NCBI GenBank assembly: GCA_040307715.1
Contig: JAWRJC010000001.1
Span: 1-7,650, forward strand
DNA length: 7,650 nt
From: RUG13615 sp040307715
GTDB taxonomy: Bacteria; Bacillota; Clostridia; Peptostreptococcales; Anaerovoracaceae
Direction of reading: 5' to 3'
Shown: positions 1 to 6,775 of the stretch, piece by piece
Layout: every line of letters begins with the position of its first letter
How positions within the stretch are numbered: the first letter of the stretch is position 1
Program-made: the position numbers and the translations under genes
The notes under the pieces: generated by a model
The model's input: only the letters and a program-made list of their open reading frames with translations
Told to the model about the DNA's origin: nothing
Database searches by the model: none

Positions 1-1235
1 TAATCGGTAAGCAGCGTTTCCGGGTCGATATCTGCTATGTTCACGCCACCGACACGGATGGTACCGCTGTCGATATCCCAAAGTCTTGCAGCAAGCCTGG
101 CGCAGGTGCTCTTGCCGGAGCCGGAAGGGCCAACAAGGGCTGTCACTTCACCTTCTTTGGCGGTGAAGCTTACGCCACGCAGGACCTGTTCATTGTCGTA
201 AGCAAAGCCCACATTCTCAAAAACGATATCATGTCCATCCGGTGCAAAGCTGTCGGCCCCGTCGGCTGTCTTCGCATCGTAGATCTCCATCAGGCGGTTG
301 GCGGAAACCTGGGACATAAACATTTCGGCGATCAGGGCCAGCGCCTGATCGAACGGCGCGTAGACGCGGGTAATGACCAGCAAGAACATAAACAGCAGCA
401 TAAAATCGATCTGGCCGGAAAGGATCATACTCGTACCTGTCAGTATCGTTGTCGCTACACCAAGGCGCATGATCACACTGGCCGCATTGACGAAGATGCC
501 GGTGGAAAGCTCACCTTTTATCATGGTCTTTTCGTGGTGATCGATCTTCGCGTTCAGCTCATTCAGGAACCGCTCTTCCTGGTTTGTAGCCCGGATCTCC
601 CGGATGTTTTCCAGGGTTTCCTGAATGCCGTCAGACACCTGAATTCCCGCTGTTTTTGTGATCTCTGAATTCTTCTTTGCAAGCTTGCGGCTTCCGAAAA
701 GGAGAGCAAAAGCCACTGGAACGCCCCACAGGCAGGCGATAGCAAGCTTCCAGTTATAAATAAAGAGTCCGACAGCAATAATCGCGGTAGAAATATACGA
801 TCCATACAAATATCCCAGGCAATGGGACCAGACGTGCTCCAGACGGTTCACATCCCCCATGATGGTCTCTGTCAGGTCTGCAAGATCCCGCTTCCCGAAA
901 TAGCCAAGGGGCAGCTTTCTTAAGCGCTCGGCAATGCTGATGCGAACCGCTTTGACTTCACTATATACCAGGCCATAGGTCGTGCGATACTGCTGCATAT
1001 GTGTGATCAGGGAAAGGACCACGAAGGCAATCACCAGCAGGATGAAAACAAGCGCATTCGGAAGCGGCGCTCCGGCCGTTAATGTATTCATAAACTTTGT
1101 CATGAGGAAATACAGGATGCCCATCCCGCCCATGACCACAAGGTTCACGATCACAGTAAAAATTGTCCCTTGTTTTGTGTTCTTTATGCCCTGATCGGTA
1201 AGCGCGTATTTACGCTGAAAATCTTTTCCGAACAT
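1..1235 (-). CDS. ABC half-transporter, permease plus ATPase (second subunit; C-terminus beyond window)
   Basis: Fused membrane and ATPase subunit of an exporter-fold ABC transporter. 411 codons are visible from ATG 1235; the frame stays open to the window edge, so the missing Q-loop, signature, Walker B and H-loop are a window cut, not damage. About six membrane segments lie near residues 24-48, 60-80, 140-160, 163-182, 247-272 and 277-295, with the pre-coupling stretch LPLGYFGKRDLADL at 108-121. The nucleotide-binding domain starts near 335, with Walker A GPSGSGKST at 369-377. The ribosome site AAAGGAGGTG sits 5 bases before the ATG. The start overlaps the stop of the preceding subunit gene as TAATG, which implies translational coupling and a heterodimer. 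The membrane part recalls the YbtQ/IrtB-like branch (exporter-fold transporters, some of which import iron-siderophores); that placement is from memory, and a drug or lipid exporter is also possible. Confidence 0.93.
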   Translation of the reverse strand, partial: MFGKDFQRKYALTDQGIKNTKQGTIFTVIVNLVVMGGMGILYFLMTKFMNTLTAGAPLPNALVFILLVIAFVVLSLITHMQQYRTTYGLVYSEVKAVRISIAERLRKLPLGYFGKRDLADLTETIMGDVNRLEHVWSHCLGYLYGSYISTAIIAVGLFIYNWKLAIACLWGVPVAFALLFGSRKLAKKNSEITKTAGIQVSDGIQETLENIREIRATNQEERFLNELNAKIDHHEKTMIKGELSTGIFVNAASVIMRLGVATTILTGTSMILSGQIDFMLLFMFLLVITRVYAPFDQALALIAEMFMSQVSANRLMEIYDAKTADGADSFAPDGHDIVFENVGFAYDNEQVLRGVSFTAKEGEVTALVGPSGSGKSTCARLAARLWDIDSGTIRVGGVNIADIDPETLLTD

Positions 1236-3064
1236 TACTGCACCTCCTTTTTGGCGGATACAGACACTGCGGGATCCACTTGCGAGATCCGCCATTTGAC
1301 TGCCTGATTGTATTCTTTCCACATCCGGGCATACAGGCCGTTTGCCTGTACCAGCTCTGTATGGGTTCCTTCCTCGGAGACCTTTCCGCTATCCAGTACG
1401 ATGATCTTGTCCGCTCCGACGACAGTGGACAGTCGATGGGCGATCATGATGACCGTGCGTCCTTTTGTAAGTGTCCCAAAGGCCTTCTGGATCATGGCTT
1501 CGTTTTCAGGGTCGGCAAAGGCGGTTGCCTCATCCAGTACTACGATGGGAGCATCCTTCAGAATAGCTCTTGCCAGCGCCACACGCTGCTGTTCACCGCC
1601 GGAAAGATAAGTACCTTCTGTTCCGATGACCGTATCCATACCGTCCGGCAGTTTTTCAAGGATATCATCACATTGCGCTGCAGAAAGGGCTGCCTGTACC
1701 TCTTCACGGCTCGCTTCCGGACGGGAAGCCCTGACATTCTCCAGAATACTGGTCTTAAACAGACGGTTATTCTGGAAGACAAAAGCCACCTGATCCATTA
1801 GTACGTGCGGGTCTGCCTCCCTGACATCGACACCGCCCACAAGAACGCTGCCGGAACTGACATCCCAGAACCGGGGAATGAGACTCGCTGCCGTTGTTTT
1901 GCCGCCGCCGGAAGGCCCGACCAAAGCTACCGTCTGTCCGGGCTCCACCTTGAAGGATACATGGTCAATGGCAGGGATCTCTGATCCGGCGTAAGTGAAG
2001 CTTACATCCCTGAATTCCACACTGTTGTCTTTCGGAACCTGGGGATGGTCTGTGATCTTAAGGACTGGCGCGTTCATGACCTCGTTGATCCTTCCGAGAG
2101 CCGTACTGGCCAGCATCATACCGCTGGCGGCAAACATGATCTTTGCCAGCGCTGTGGAGATGATGGCAGAAAACACCGCGTAGAAAGCAAAGTTGGTAAC
2201 GAACCCGGCAAAGCTGCCGGAGTTAAGCGCTGCCGGTGCCAGAAGGAGTGCCACAGGAACCAAAAAGACAAAGGCTCCTTCCGTAAAGGTCAGGTTCACG
2301 GACTGGGGTACTTTGCAGACATCCGCCTGATAATGCTCTGCTTTTGCACTGTAATCTTCGATAGCCTGCTTAAAAGCCTTAAAGGAATACACGGTCTGCT
2401 GGAACACCTTGACCACGGGGATACCGCGGACGTATTCCGTCCCGGCTTTACTCATGACATCCTGGGCTGCCTGGTATTCCGCCATGAGCCCGGCATTTTT
2501 CCCGCCCATCATCGTGGCCATGGCCACGACAGATACAACTGCTGCCAGCAGGCAGGAGGCCCCCATACGCCAGTCAAAAACAAACATCAGCACCAGCATG
2601 GCAAGAAACATGGCCACAGTTCCGACGATGTCTGCCAGGTTGTGGGCAAGTAAGGTTTCCGTTTCGGAGGCTGCTCCGTCCAGACGGTTTCGAAGAAGCC
2701 CGGAAGCATTGGAATCGAAGAAGCCTAAGGGTGTTTTCATTAAATGCTTCATTCCAGCCTTACGGATATTGGAAGCCGTCCGGAAGGCCGCCAGATGTGT
2801 GCACATCAAAGCTGCAAAATAGACAAGGATCCCGGCTACTGCAAACGCAAAGGCCATCCAGCCATATCTCGCAATACCCGCAGCTTCTGTCCAGTTCGGT
2901 GCGACAGCGATCAGATCCCGCGCCACCAGCCAGATGCAGATGTACGGGAGCATCCCGAGCACCATGGCAACCGCTGAAAGGCCAAGTCCCAGGAATGTCA
3001 GGCCTTTATAGCTGCCAGAATATCCAAGCAGCACCGCCAGGTCGCTTTTTTTCTTTTCTTTCAT
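1235..3064 (-). CDS. ABC half-transporter, permease plus ATPase (first subunit)
   Basis: Complete 609-residue exporter-type ABC half-transporter, the usual length for the family. Membrane segments lie near residues 22-48, 70-92, 145-163, 168-185, 262-280 and 288-310. The ATPase domain has Walker A GPSGGGKTT (383-391), Q-loop glutamine 431, signature LSGGEQQR (487-494), Walker B IVVLDE (507-512) with catalytic Glu512, and H-loop His543, so it looks catalytically competent. Start ATG 3064 follows AAGGAAGG at normal spacing. It is first in a two-gene operon, ends in TAATG overlapping the next half-transporter, and is preceded by a leader with a palindromic operator candidate. Family knowledge: such coupled pairs act as heterodimers in the cytoplasmic membrane. 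The N-terminal domain resembles YbtP/IrtA-like subunits, so iron-chelate or tetrapyrrole transport is a reasonable guess, but the substrate cannot be read from the sequence. Confidence 0.95.
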   Translation of the reverse strand: MKEKKKSDLAVLLGYSGSYKGLTFLGLGLSAVAMVLGMLPYICIWLVARDLIAVAPNWTEAAGIARYGWMAFAFAVAGILVYFAALMCTHLAAFRTASNIRKAGMKHLMKTPLGFFDSNASGLLRNRLDGAASETETLLAHNLADIVGTVAMFLAMLVLMFVFDWRMGASCLLAAVVSVVAMATMMGGKNAGLMAEYQAAQDVMSKAGTEYVRGIPVVKVFQQTVYSFKAFKQAIEDYSAKAEHYQADVCKVPQSVNLTFTEGAFVFLVPVALLLAPAALNSGSFAGFVTNFAFYAVFSAIISTALAKIMFAASGMMLASTALGRINEVMNAPVLKITDHPQVPKDNSVEFRDVSFTYAGSEIPAIDHVSFKVEPGQTVALVGPSGGGKTTAASLIPRFWDVSSGSVLVGGVDVREADPHVLMDQVAFVFQNNRLFKTSILENVRASRPEASREEVQAALSAAQCDDILEKLPDGMDTVIGTEGTYLSGGEQQRVALARAILKDAPIVVLDEATAFADPENEAMIQKAFGTLTKGRTVIMIAHRLSTVVGADKIIVLDSGKVSEEGTHTELVQANGLYARMWKEYNQAVKWRISQVDPAVSVSAKKEVQ

Positions 3065-3085
3065 AAACTACCTTCCTTTTCTTTG

Positions 3086-3126
3086 ATTTTAACTGAATAT
3101 ATCCCGGATTGGTTAGTGTTAGCTAA
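3086..3126 (-). promoter_or_regulatory. Candidate promoter of the ABC transporter operon
   Basis: The leader between the upstream terminator and ATG 3064 is AT-rich and must hold the promoter if the ABC pair is an independent unit. The best -10 candidates on the minus strand are TATATT (3101-3096) and TAAAAT (3091-3086). No good -35 box is present: the nearest to TATATT is TTAGCT (3126-3121) with a long 19-base spacer, inside the palindrome. A weak -35 overlapped by an operator would fit a regulated promoter, but the exact start is a guess. Confidence 0.3.
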
Positions 3127-3129
3127 CCA
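3110..3129. promoter_or_regulatory. Inverted-repeat operator candidate, DtxR/IdeR-like
   Basis: Seven-base arms tggttag (3110-3116) and ctaacca (3123-3129) flank six bases; the inner right part is a perfect ten-base palindrome GTTAGCTAAC (3118-3127). GTTAG therefore occurs twice directly (3112-3116, 3118-3122) and once inverted (3123-3127). DtxR/IdeR iron-repressor boxes carry GGTTAG-S-CTAACC; here the halves touch without the central base, so the match is partial. The site lies about 46 bases upstream of ATG 3064, over the probable -35 region, which fits a repressor site for the ABC pair. The regulator is not encoded in the window. A TetR- or MarR-type site is an alternative. Confidence 0.5.
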
Positions 3130-3138
3130 TCAGCCGGT

Positions 3139-3176
3139 AAAAAACGCCTTCTCATTCTGTTGACACGGAAAGCGTT
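3139..3176 (-). terminator. Rho-independent terminator of the hydrolase/methyltransferase operon
   Basis: On the minus strand AACGCTTTC (3176-3168) pairs with GAAGGCGTT (3151-3143) over nine positions, eight Watson-Crick and one G-T, around a 16-base loop. An uninterrupted T run follows directly, six Ts counting the last two of the stem (3144-3139). It begins 8 bases after the TAG of the membrane methyltransferase (3187-3185), exactly where an operon terminator is expected, and it separates that operon from the ABC transporter leader. Confidence 0.82.
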
Positions 3177-3184
3177 ATTATTGT

Positions 3185-3979
3185 CTATTTCTTTCCTACA
3201 AGCAGCGTCGAACCCGCAAGTCCCAGCCAGGCAGCTTCTTTTTTACCCATAAAGGTGCCGTCTGTGGTGTCGATCAGACGCACTTCTTCATAGCCCTCTG
3301 CTTCCAGTTTCTTTACAAAGGCCTCCATATCGCCGTAGCGTGCGGGGCTCATCAGGTCATGGATCGCGAAGGTGCCGCCCTTTTTCAATACCCGCAAGGT
3401 CTCCAGAAGGAGCTCCTGCTTATCATGTCCGCTAATGTTGTGATAAACATAGTTGCTGGTGACGGCATCGAAGCTTTCGTCTTTAAAGGGCAGACGGATC
3501 GCATTTCCTTCTTCAAAGCGGACATTGGTGACGCCTTCGGCTTTCGCATTGTCCTCGCAGCGCTTCTTCGTAAAGACCGCCTTATACGCGCCGGACCAGA
3601 TATCGCAGCCCACCATGGTCGCTTTTGGATTCTGCTTTGCGGCGGCGATCGTCAGCGCCCCGCTGCCGCAGCCCACGTCAAGCCCCGTTCCGCCATCCGG
3701 AATCGTTACGTATTTCGCCGTACCGTCTATGATCGTCTTCGCGAGCTTCCGTTTTCCGTTGTAATCGAAGGTTTTGTGCAGCGCACCCATCCAGACCGTG
3801 AAAAACAGCAGCACCAGCGTACCGATCCCGAAAACGATCCCGCAGACCAGCCTCGGTGTTCCGTGAAGGATCGTTCCTGTCGCACCGAGCAGCATGAAAG
3901 CCGCAAATGCGACAATCGTTCCTCCCGCAAGCCCGTACACCATGCTCTTTGGTACCCAGTTCTTATAATCCGGTTTCAT
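3185..3979 (-). CDS. Membrane-anchored class I SAM-dependent methyltransferase
   Basis: 264-residue protein from ATG 3979. Two hydrophobic segments at about residues 15-38 and 45-67 precede a soluble Rossmann methyltransferase domain from about 80. Motif I is GLDVGCGSGALT (99-110), followed by the acidic strand end at Asp126 (VGCDIW), the motif II/III area GNAIRLPFKDESFDAV (158-173) and the post-motif LKKGGTFAIHDLMS (198-211). SAM binding is therefore well supported; the methyl acceptor is unknown, and a hydrophobic or membrane-associated substrate is inferred from the anchor. An in-frame ATG at 4018 would add 13 polar residues, but 3979 is preferred: it has AGAAAGG upstream and overlaps the stop of the degraded upstream gene as ATGA, the classic coupled arrangement. 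It is the last gene before the terminator. Confidence 0.9.
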   Translation of the reverse strand: MKPDYKNWVPKSMVYGLAGGTIVAFAAFMLLGATGTILHGTPRLVCGIVFGIGTLVLLFFTVWMGALHKTFDYNGKRKLAKTIIDGTAKYVTIPDGGTGLDVGCGSGALTIAAAKQNPKATMVGCDIWSGAYKAVFTKKRCEDNAKAEGVTNVRFEEGNAIRLPFKDESFDAVTSNYVYHNISGHDKQELLLETLRVLKKGGTFAIHDLMSPARYGDMEAFVKKLEAEGYEEVRLIDTTDGTFMGKKEAAWLGLAGSTLLVGKK

Positions 3980-4415
3980 TTGGCTGCCACCTTTCTGAGA
4001 AGTGTGTTTCTTGCACACTCCTCCGTATCATCGTCCTCGATATACCCGTCATACGGAGCGGACGGATCCGCATATTTCTTCGTAAAAGGTACTCGTCATC
4101 GATCAGGTAGACCAGATGGCCCCAGGTATGACCGGGAACCAGGATGCATTCGATTTTGATGTCTCCGATCTGAAGCACTTCGCCGTCCCGGAGGAGCGTC
4201 CTTCGGTTATCCGTTTTGACCATCGGAAGCTTGTACGCCCCGTGGAACACCTTTCTCCTGACCTCGCCGGTCAGGTACCGGTTTTCGATCTCCCCGATAT
4301 ACACCGTTGCATCTTTGAACAGGAGCTCGCTGTCCCGCTCCAGGGCGCCGACGTGATCCGTATCCTGGTGTGTGATCAGGATATGCCGGATCGAAGCCGG
4401 ATCCAGATCAGCGTC
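3976..4415 (-). pseudogene. Remnant of metallo-beta-lactamase-fold hydrolase
   Basis: In one frame (4415 to about 4086) lies the middle of an MBL-fold hydrolase: LDPASIRHILIT then HQDTDH (4370-4353), a long charged stretch including YIGEIENRYLTGEVRRK, and PGHTWGH (4136-4116), the second metal-ligand loop, ending at LIDDEYL. The N-terminal strands are absent. After LIDDEYL the frame drifts, and a different frame (4086-3976) encodes a natural-looking acidic tail, KKYADPSAPYDGYIEDDD and onward, whose TGA overlaps the next gene's start as ATGA. That overlap suggests the tail is the true C-terminus of the ancestral gene. The usual GD metal-ligand region after the YLF-like strand, and the rest of the C-terminal half, are missing, so activity is very unlikely. 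Motif I reads H-x-D-x-D-H, not the common HxHxDH. Sequencing or assembly error is the alternative explanation, but missing domain parts argue for deletion. Confidence 0.72.
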
Positions 4416-4667
4416 AGGATTCCGCGTTTCTTCAGGACCTGAGGCCAGGTTTGTACGAATGAGATTCCTTCCGTGCCGGGTATGATCCAGAACCGGCTGT
4501 GACCGACCCACAGACGGTCGATCACGATCCCGTCGTACCAGTTCATAAACCTTTTCCTGAACCGGTTTGGGATAGAAATATAAACCGTTCAGTGCATTGT
4601 TCCCCACACCGACCTTCACCATCAGCGTGAACAGGGCACAATACAAAGCAAGCTGCAGGATGATCAT
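4400..4667 (-). pseudogene. Remnant of a small membrane protein, internally deleted
   Basis: ATG 4667, with AAAGGAA upstream, starts a hydrophobic N-terminus (MIILQLALYCALFTLMVKV) followed by GNNALNGLYFYPKPVQEKVYEL (to 4539). At that point the same strand in the next frame starts at ATG 4546 and reads MNWYDGIVIDRLWVGH, then SRFWIIPGTEGISFVQTW and LKKRGILTLIWI (to about 4400), which looks like the C-terminal half of the same small membrane protein. A continuous translation instead gives arginine-rich, low-quality sequence, as expected when read out of frame. Several membrane segments that should lie between the halves are absent. I recognise the style from Clostridia proteins of unknown function; no function is assigned. 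It follows the ATC hydrolase-like gene by 45 bases and runs directly into the MBL remnant. Confidence 0.6.
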
Positions 4668-4712
4668 CTTGATTCCTTTCTCTCTCCTGGAAGAGGACAA
4701 ATTTACCTCTCT

Positions 4713-5348
4713 CTACTTCGGATCCCGGATTTTGTCCCCGACGACCCAATAGTCACAGACGGACTCTCCGTTTGCGATGGTGTGCTCCCGGTACAGCCTC
4801 CCGTGCTGCAGACGGAACATGACCTCATCCGTCGAACACAGGGCGGGCATCAGCTCTCCGATGCCTTCCCGCTCGCAGAACTCACAGATCGGGCAGCGCG
4901 TAAAGAAATAATAGCTTCCGTCCCTGTGCCGGGATTCATCGAAATATACGTTCCAGTTGACCGGATACTCTTTGCCGTGCTTATCAAACCAAACCTCGTA
5001 CTTTTTCATATCCCTGTACCATTTCTTCGGCTGCCTGTTCAGATCTGTTATACCGAACACAGTCCGAAGAAGCCGCGATTCCAGCACGTCAGTCATGACA
5101 AGCGCCATTTCATCCGGCGTAATCTTCCGGCCGCTTCCCAGCCAGGCTGCCGCAAAGACATAAGCAAAATATGCATTGGATGCCATGGGATTACCGGGGC
5201 CGAGATCGTCCGCTCGTGACAAAAGTCTTTTGTATTCCTTCTTGCCTTCCCGGATCGACTGCTCCGCAAGAGACGCGCTAAATCTTTGCCGAATACTCTT
5301 TTTTATCATCGGTGCGAACAGCGACCAGTATATTCCGACGTATTTCAT
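4713..5348 (-). CDS. L-2-amino-thiazoline-4-carboxylic acid hydrolase-like protein (copy A)
   Basis: 211-residue soluble protein of the ATC hydrolase-like family (Pfam ATC_hydrolase, assigned from remembered motifs). The namesake enzyme of Pseudomonas opens the thiazoline ring of L-ATC to N-carbamoyl-L-cysteine; most Bacillota members are uncharacterised, so the reaction here is not established. The C-terminal signature is complete: FFTRCPICEFCERE (148-161) with Cys152, Cys155 and Cys158, LMPALCSTDE (166-175) with Cys171, a YREHT segment (186-190), and VCDYW (197-201) with Cys198. The helical N-terminal half starts MKYVGIYWSLF, resembling the start of copy C. ATG 5348 follows GGGGAGG at 8 bases. 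It lies 18 bases after copy B in the same operon. The conserved Cys/Asp set could bind a metal or be catalytic; that is inference. Confidence 0.82.
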   Translation of the reverse strand: MKYVGIYWSLFAPMIKKSIRQRFSASLAEQSIREGKKEYKRLLSRADDLGPGNPMASNAYFAYVFAAAWLGSGRKITPDEMALVMTDVLESRLLRTVFGITDLNRQPKKWYRDMKKYEVWFDKHGKEYPVNWNVYFDESRHRDGSYYFFTRCPICEFCEREGIGELMPALCSTDEVMFRLQHGRLYREHTIANGESVCDYWVVGDKIRDPK

Positions 5349-5366
5349 AGCTCCACCCTCCCCGTT

Positions 5367-6080
5367 CTATTTCTTCTCGCTGCTCCAAAGGCCGTTGTCC
5401 GCTTGTTTCAGTTCATACTCCGCCGCGATGGAATTCTTATCTCCTTCGATGCAGTAATCACAGCAGTCGGAGGTCGCGCAGGTCCCTTCCCGGATCAGCG
5501 CTGCGTGAATGGCCTGCATGGCCAGATGGTCGCAGTTGCACAGGATCGGCAGCACGTCCTCCATGTGATGGCGTTTCGCAAACTCCGCATTGGGGCATTG
5601 GGTAAAGCTGTAGCGAATGATGCCGTTCTCCTTGCCGTAAGAGCAGCTGCCCATTCGGAAAGACTCCGGGAACCGTTCGATCTCCTCGACCCGGATATCG
5701 TTGGCTTTCTGAAAGATCTTACTGGCCAGTTTATTGTCCGGTTTCCGATTCAGATCGAATACTTTGCCCATCAGCTCAAACGATCCGAAAAAGCTCTGAT
5801 AGATATCCTGCTGCACTTCCGCTAACGCAGGCTTGTCCGGAATGACAGCATACCAGGCAAAGATCAGGATCGGGTCGTAAATGCTGGTCGTGATCTTCAG
5901 ATCCTTCAGGGCCGGTTCTTCCTTTAAGTATTCGCAGTACTGAAGCTGAATCTTTTCCCACAAATCCGCCGCCGTCTGCCCGTCATAATAACGGCGCAGG
6001 AGCTTCATCACACACTTTTGGGCGTTCTTTGAGTACACCTTGTGTTTTGTGAGGTCGATCGGCAGGTCTTTTTCTTTCAT
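5367..6080 (-). CDS. L-2-amino-thiazoline-4-carboxylic acid hydrolase-like protein (copy B, divergent)
   Basis: 237-residue paralogue of copy A, with a longer N-terminus (about 10-15 residues) and a C-terminal extension of about 25 residues after the family core. The signature is present but altered: SFTQCPNAEFAKR (158-170) keeps Cys162 but lacks the second Cys of the CPIC motif; LPILCNCDH (177-185) has Cys181 and an extra Cys183; CCDYC (206-210) provides Cys206, Cys207 and Cys210, followed by EGDK as in copy A. FGSFELMGKVFDLNRKP (98-114) matches the FGITDLNRQP region of copy A. ATG 6080 follows AAAGGAG at 9 bases, 14 bases after the UbiE-like methyltransferase stop; the stop is TAG. The changed cysteine set suggests a different metal site or substrate, or a regulatory role. 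Confidence in the family is good; the activity is unknown. Confidence 0.78.
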   Translation of the reverse strand: MKEKDLPIDLTKHKVYSKNAQKCVMKLLRRYYDGQTAADLWEKIQLQYCEYLKEEPALKDLKITTSIYDPILIFAWYAVIPDKPALAEVQQDIYQSFFGSFELMGKVFDLNRKPDNKLASKIFQKANDIRVEEIERFPESFRMGSCSYGKENGIIRYSFTQCPNAEFAKRHHMEDVLPILCNCDHLAMQAIHAALIREGTCATSDCCDYCIEGDKNSIAAEYELKQADNGLWSSEKK

Positions 6081-6094
6081 GTCCCGAAGCTCCT

Positions 6095-6775
6095 TTACTT
6101 CTTGCAGCAGAAGCAGCCGATTCCTTCCACCGCCGTGACCTCGGCTTCCTTATAAAGGCCGGAAAGCCTGGTGCGCAGGCTTTGTTCCGTCTCATAAGGC
6201 GGGGTGAAAAAGCCCTTCGGCTGGTAAAGATGCCTGATGAACCAATCCGTCCGCTTATGGCCGCCCTGCACATAGAAGCAGCCACAGAAGGTTCCGCCCT
6301 GCTTCAGCACGCGGTAGATTTCACGGTAAGCAGCCTCCTTGTCCGGGAAGGCGTGAAAGCCGTTGAGGGACAGCACGATATCGAAGCATTCATCCTCAAA
6401 CGGCAATGCGCCGACGTCGCCCTGCAGGAAAGAGATGTTTGTCAAACCTAATGCTTTCGCCTTTTCCTGCGCCGAGGCCATCATGTTCTCTGAATAATCG
6501 AGGCAGGTGATATCCGCGTCCGGAAGGTCGCGGTAGACCGGCATGGTCAGGACCCCGGTTCCTACAGGGACCTCTAAAAGCTTTCCGGAGAAATCCTCCG
6601 GGATCCCCGCCAGCGCCTTTTCCAGATACCGAAGGTTCTTTTCGCCGTCCATGTTCCAGACGATCCGGCAGATCGCCTTGCCGGGGAACGTGGAATACGT
6701 CATCATCCCGTCATAAAAGCTCGCATTGCTGCCCGTAAGCTTATAGGCGCTTTTGATCTGTTCTTTTCTGGTCAT
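6095..6775 (-). CDS. UbiE-like class I SAM-dependent methyltransferase (soluble)
   Basis: 226-residue cytoplasmic methyltransferase with the Methyltransf_11/UbiE architecture. An N-terminal helical cap (1-60) includes YDGMMTYSTFPGK. Motif I is LLEVPVGTGVLT (66-77), with Pro-Val in place of the usual Gly-Cys before GTG; the strand beta-2 acidic position is in CLDYSENMM (91-99), motif II in QGDVGALPFEDECFDIV (118-134), and the post-motif helix and strand in RVLKQGGTFCGCFY (155-168). The C-terminus is cysteine-rich (GCFCCKK). No membrane segment is seen. Its ATG overlaps the stop of the upstream ATC hydrolase-like gene by four bases (ATGA, 6775-6772), and the next ATC-like gene begins 14 bases after its stop, so it is embedded between paralogues and probably acts on the same compound. 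The methyl acceptor is unknown. Confidence 0.9.
   Translation of the reverse strand: MTRKEQIKSAYKLTGSNASFYDGMMTYSTFPGKAICRIVWNMDGEKNLRYLEKALAGIPEDFSGKLLEVPVGTGVLTMPVYRDLPDADITCLDYSENMMASAQEKAKALGLTNISFLQGDVGALPFEDECFDIVLSLNGFHAFPDKEAAYREIYRVLKQGGTFCGCFYVQGGHKRTDWFIRHLYQPKGFFTPPYETEQSLRTRLSGLYKEAEVTAVEGIGCFCCKK

Noticed and set aside
2045..2653. Plus-strand open frame of about 200 codons inside the first ABC gene
   Set aside because: His- and Gly-rich antisense reading of the permease domain, with no motif and no ribosome binding site.
3160..3188. Plus-strand promoter starting with TTGACA at 3160
   Set aside because: No fitting -10 box at 17 bases and no plus-strand gene follows; the bases lie in the terminator loop and stem.
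3980..4018. Longer start (ATG 4018) for the membrane methyltransferase
   Set aside because: Adds a polar 13-residue leader without a good ribosome site and overlaps the upstream remnant; ATG 3979 has AAAGG and an ATGA overlap.
3359..4159. Long plus-strand open frame opposite the methyltransferase
   Set aside because: It is the antisense of a gene with clear SAM motifs, has no ribosome site or recognisable domain, and its composition is that of a mirrored reading frame.
3963..4700. Single intact 245-codon MBL protein
   Set aside because: The frame is open, but residues about 55-95 and 206-245 are poor sequence, better protein lies in other frames, and MBL core parts are missing; the ATGA junction with the next gene belongs to another frame.
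4668..4712. Weak AGAGG/CCTCT hairpin in the 45-base gap before the pseudogene
   Set aside because: Only about five base pairs, no T run, and the purine/pyrimidine bias of the leader explains it.
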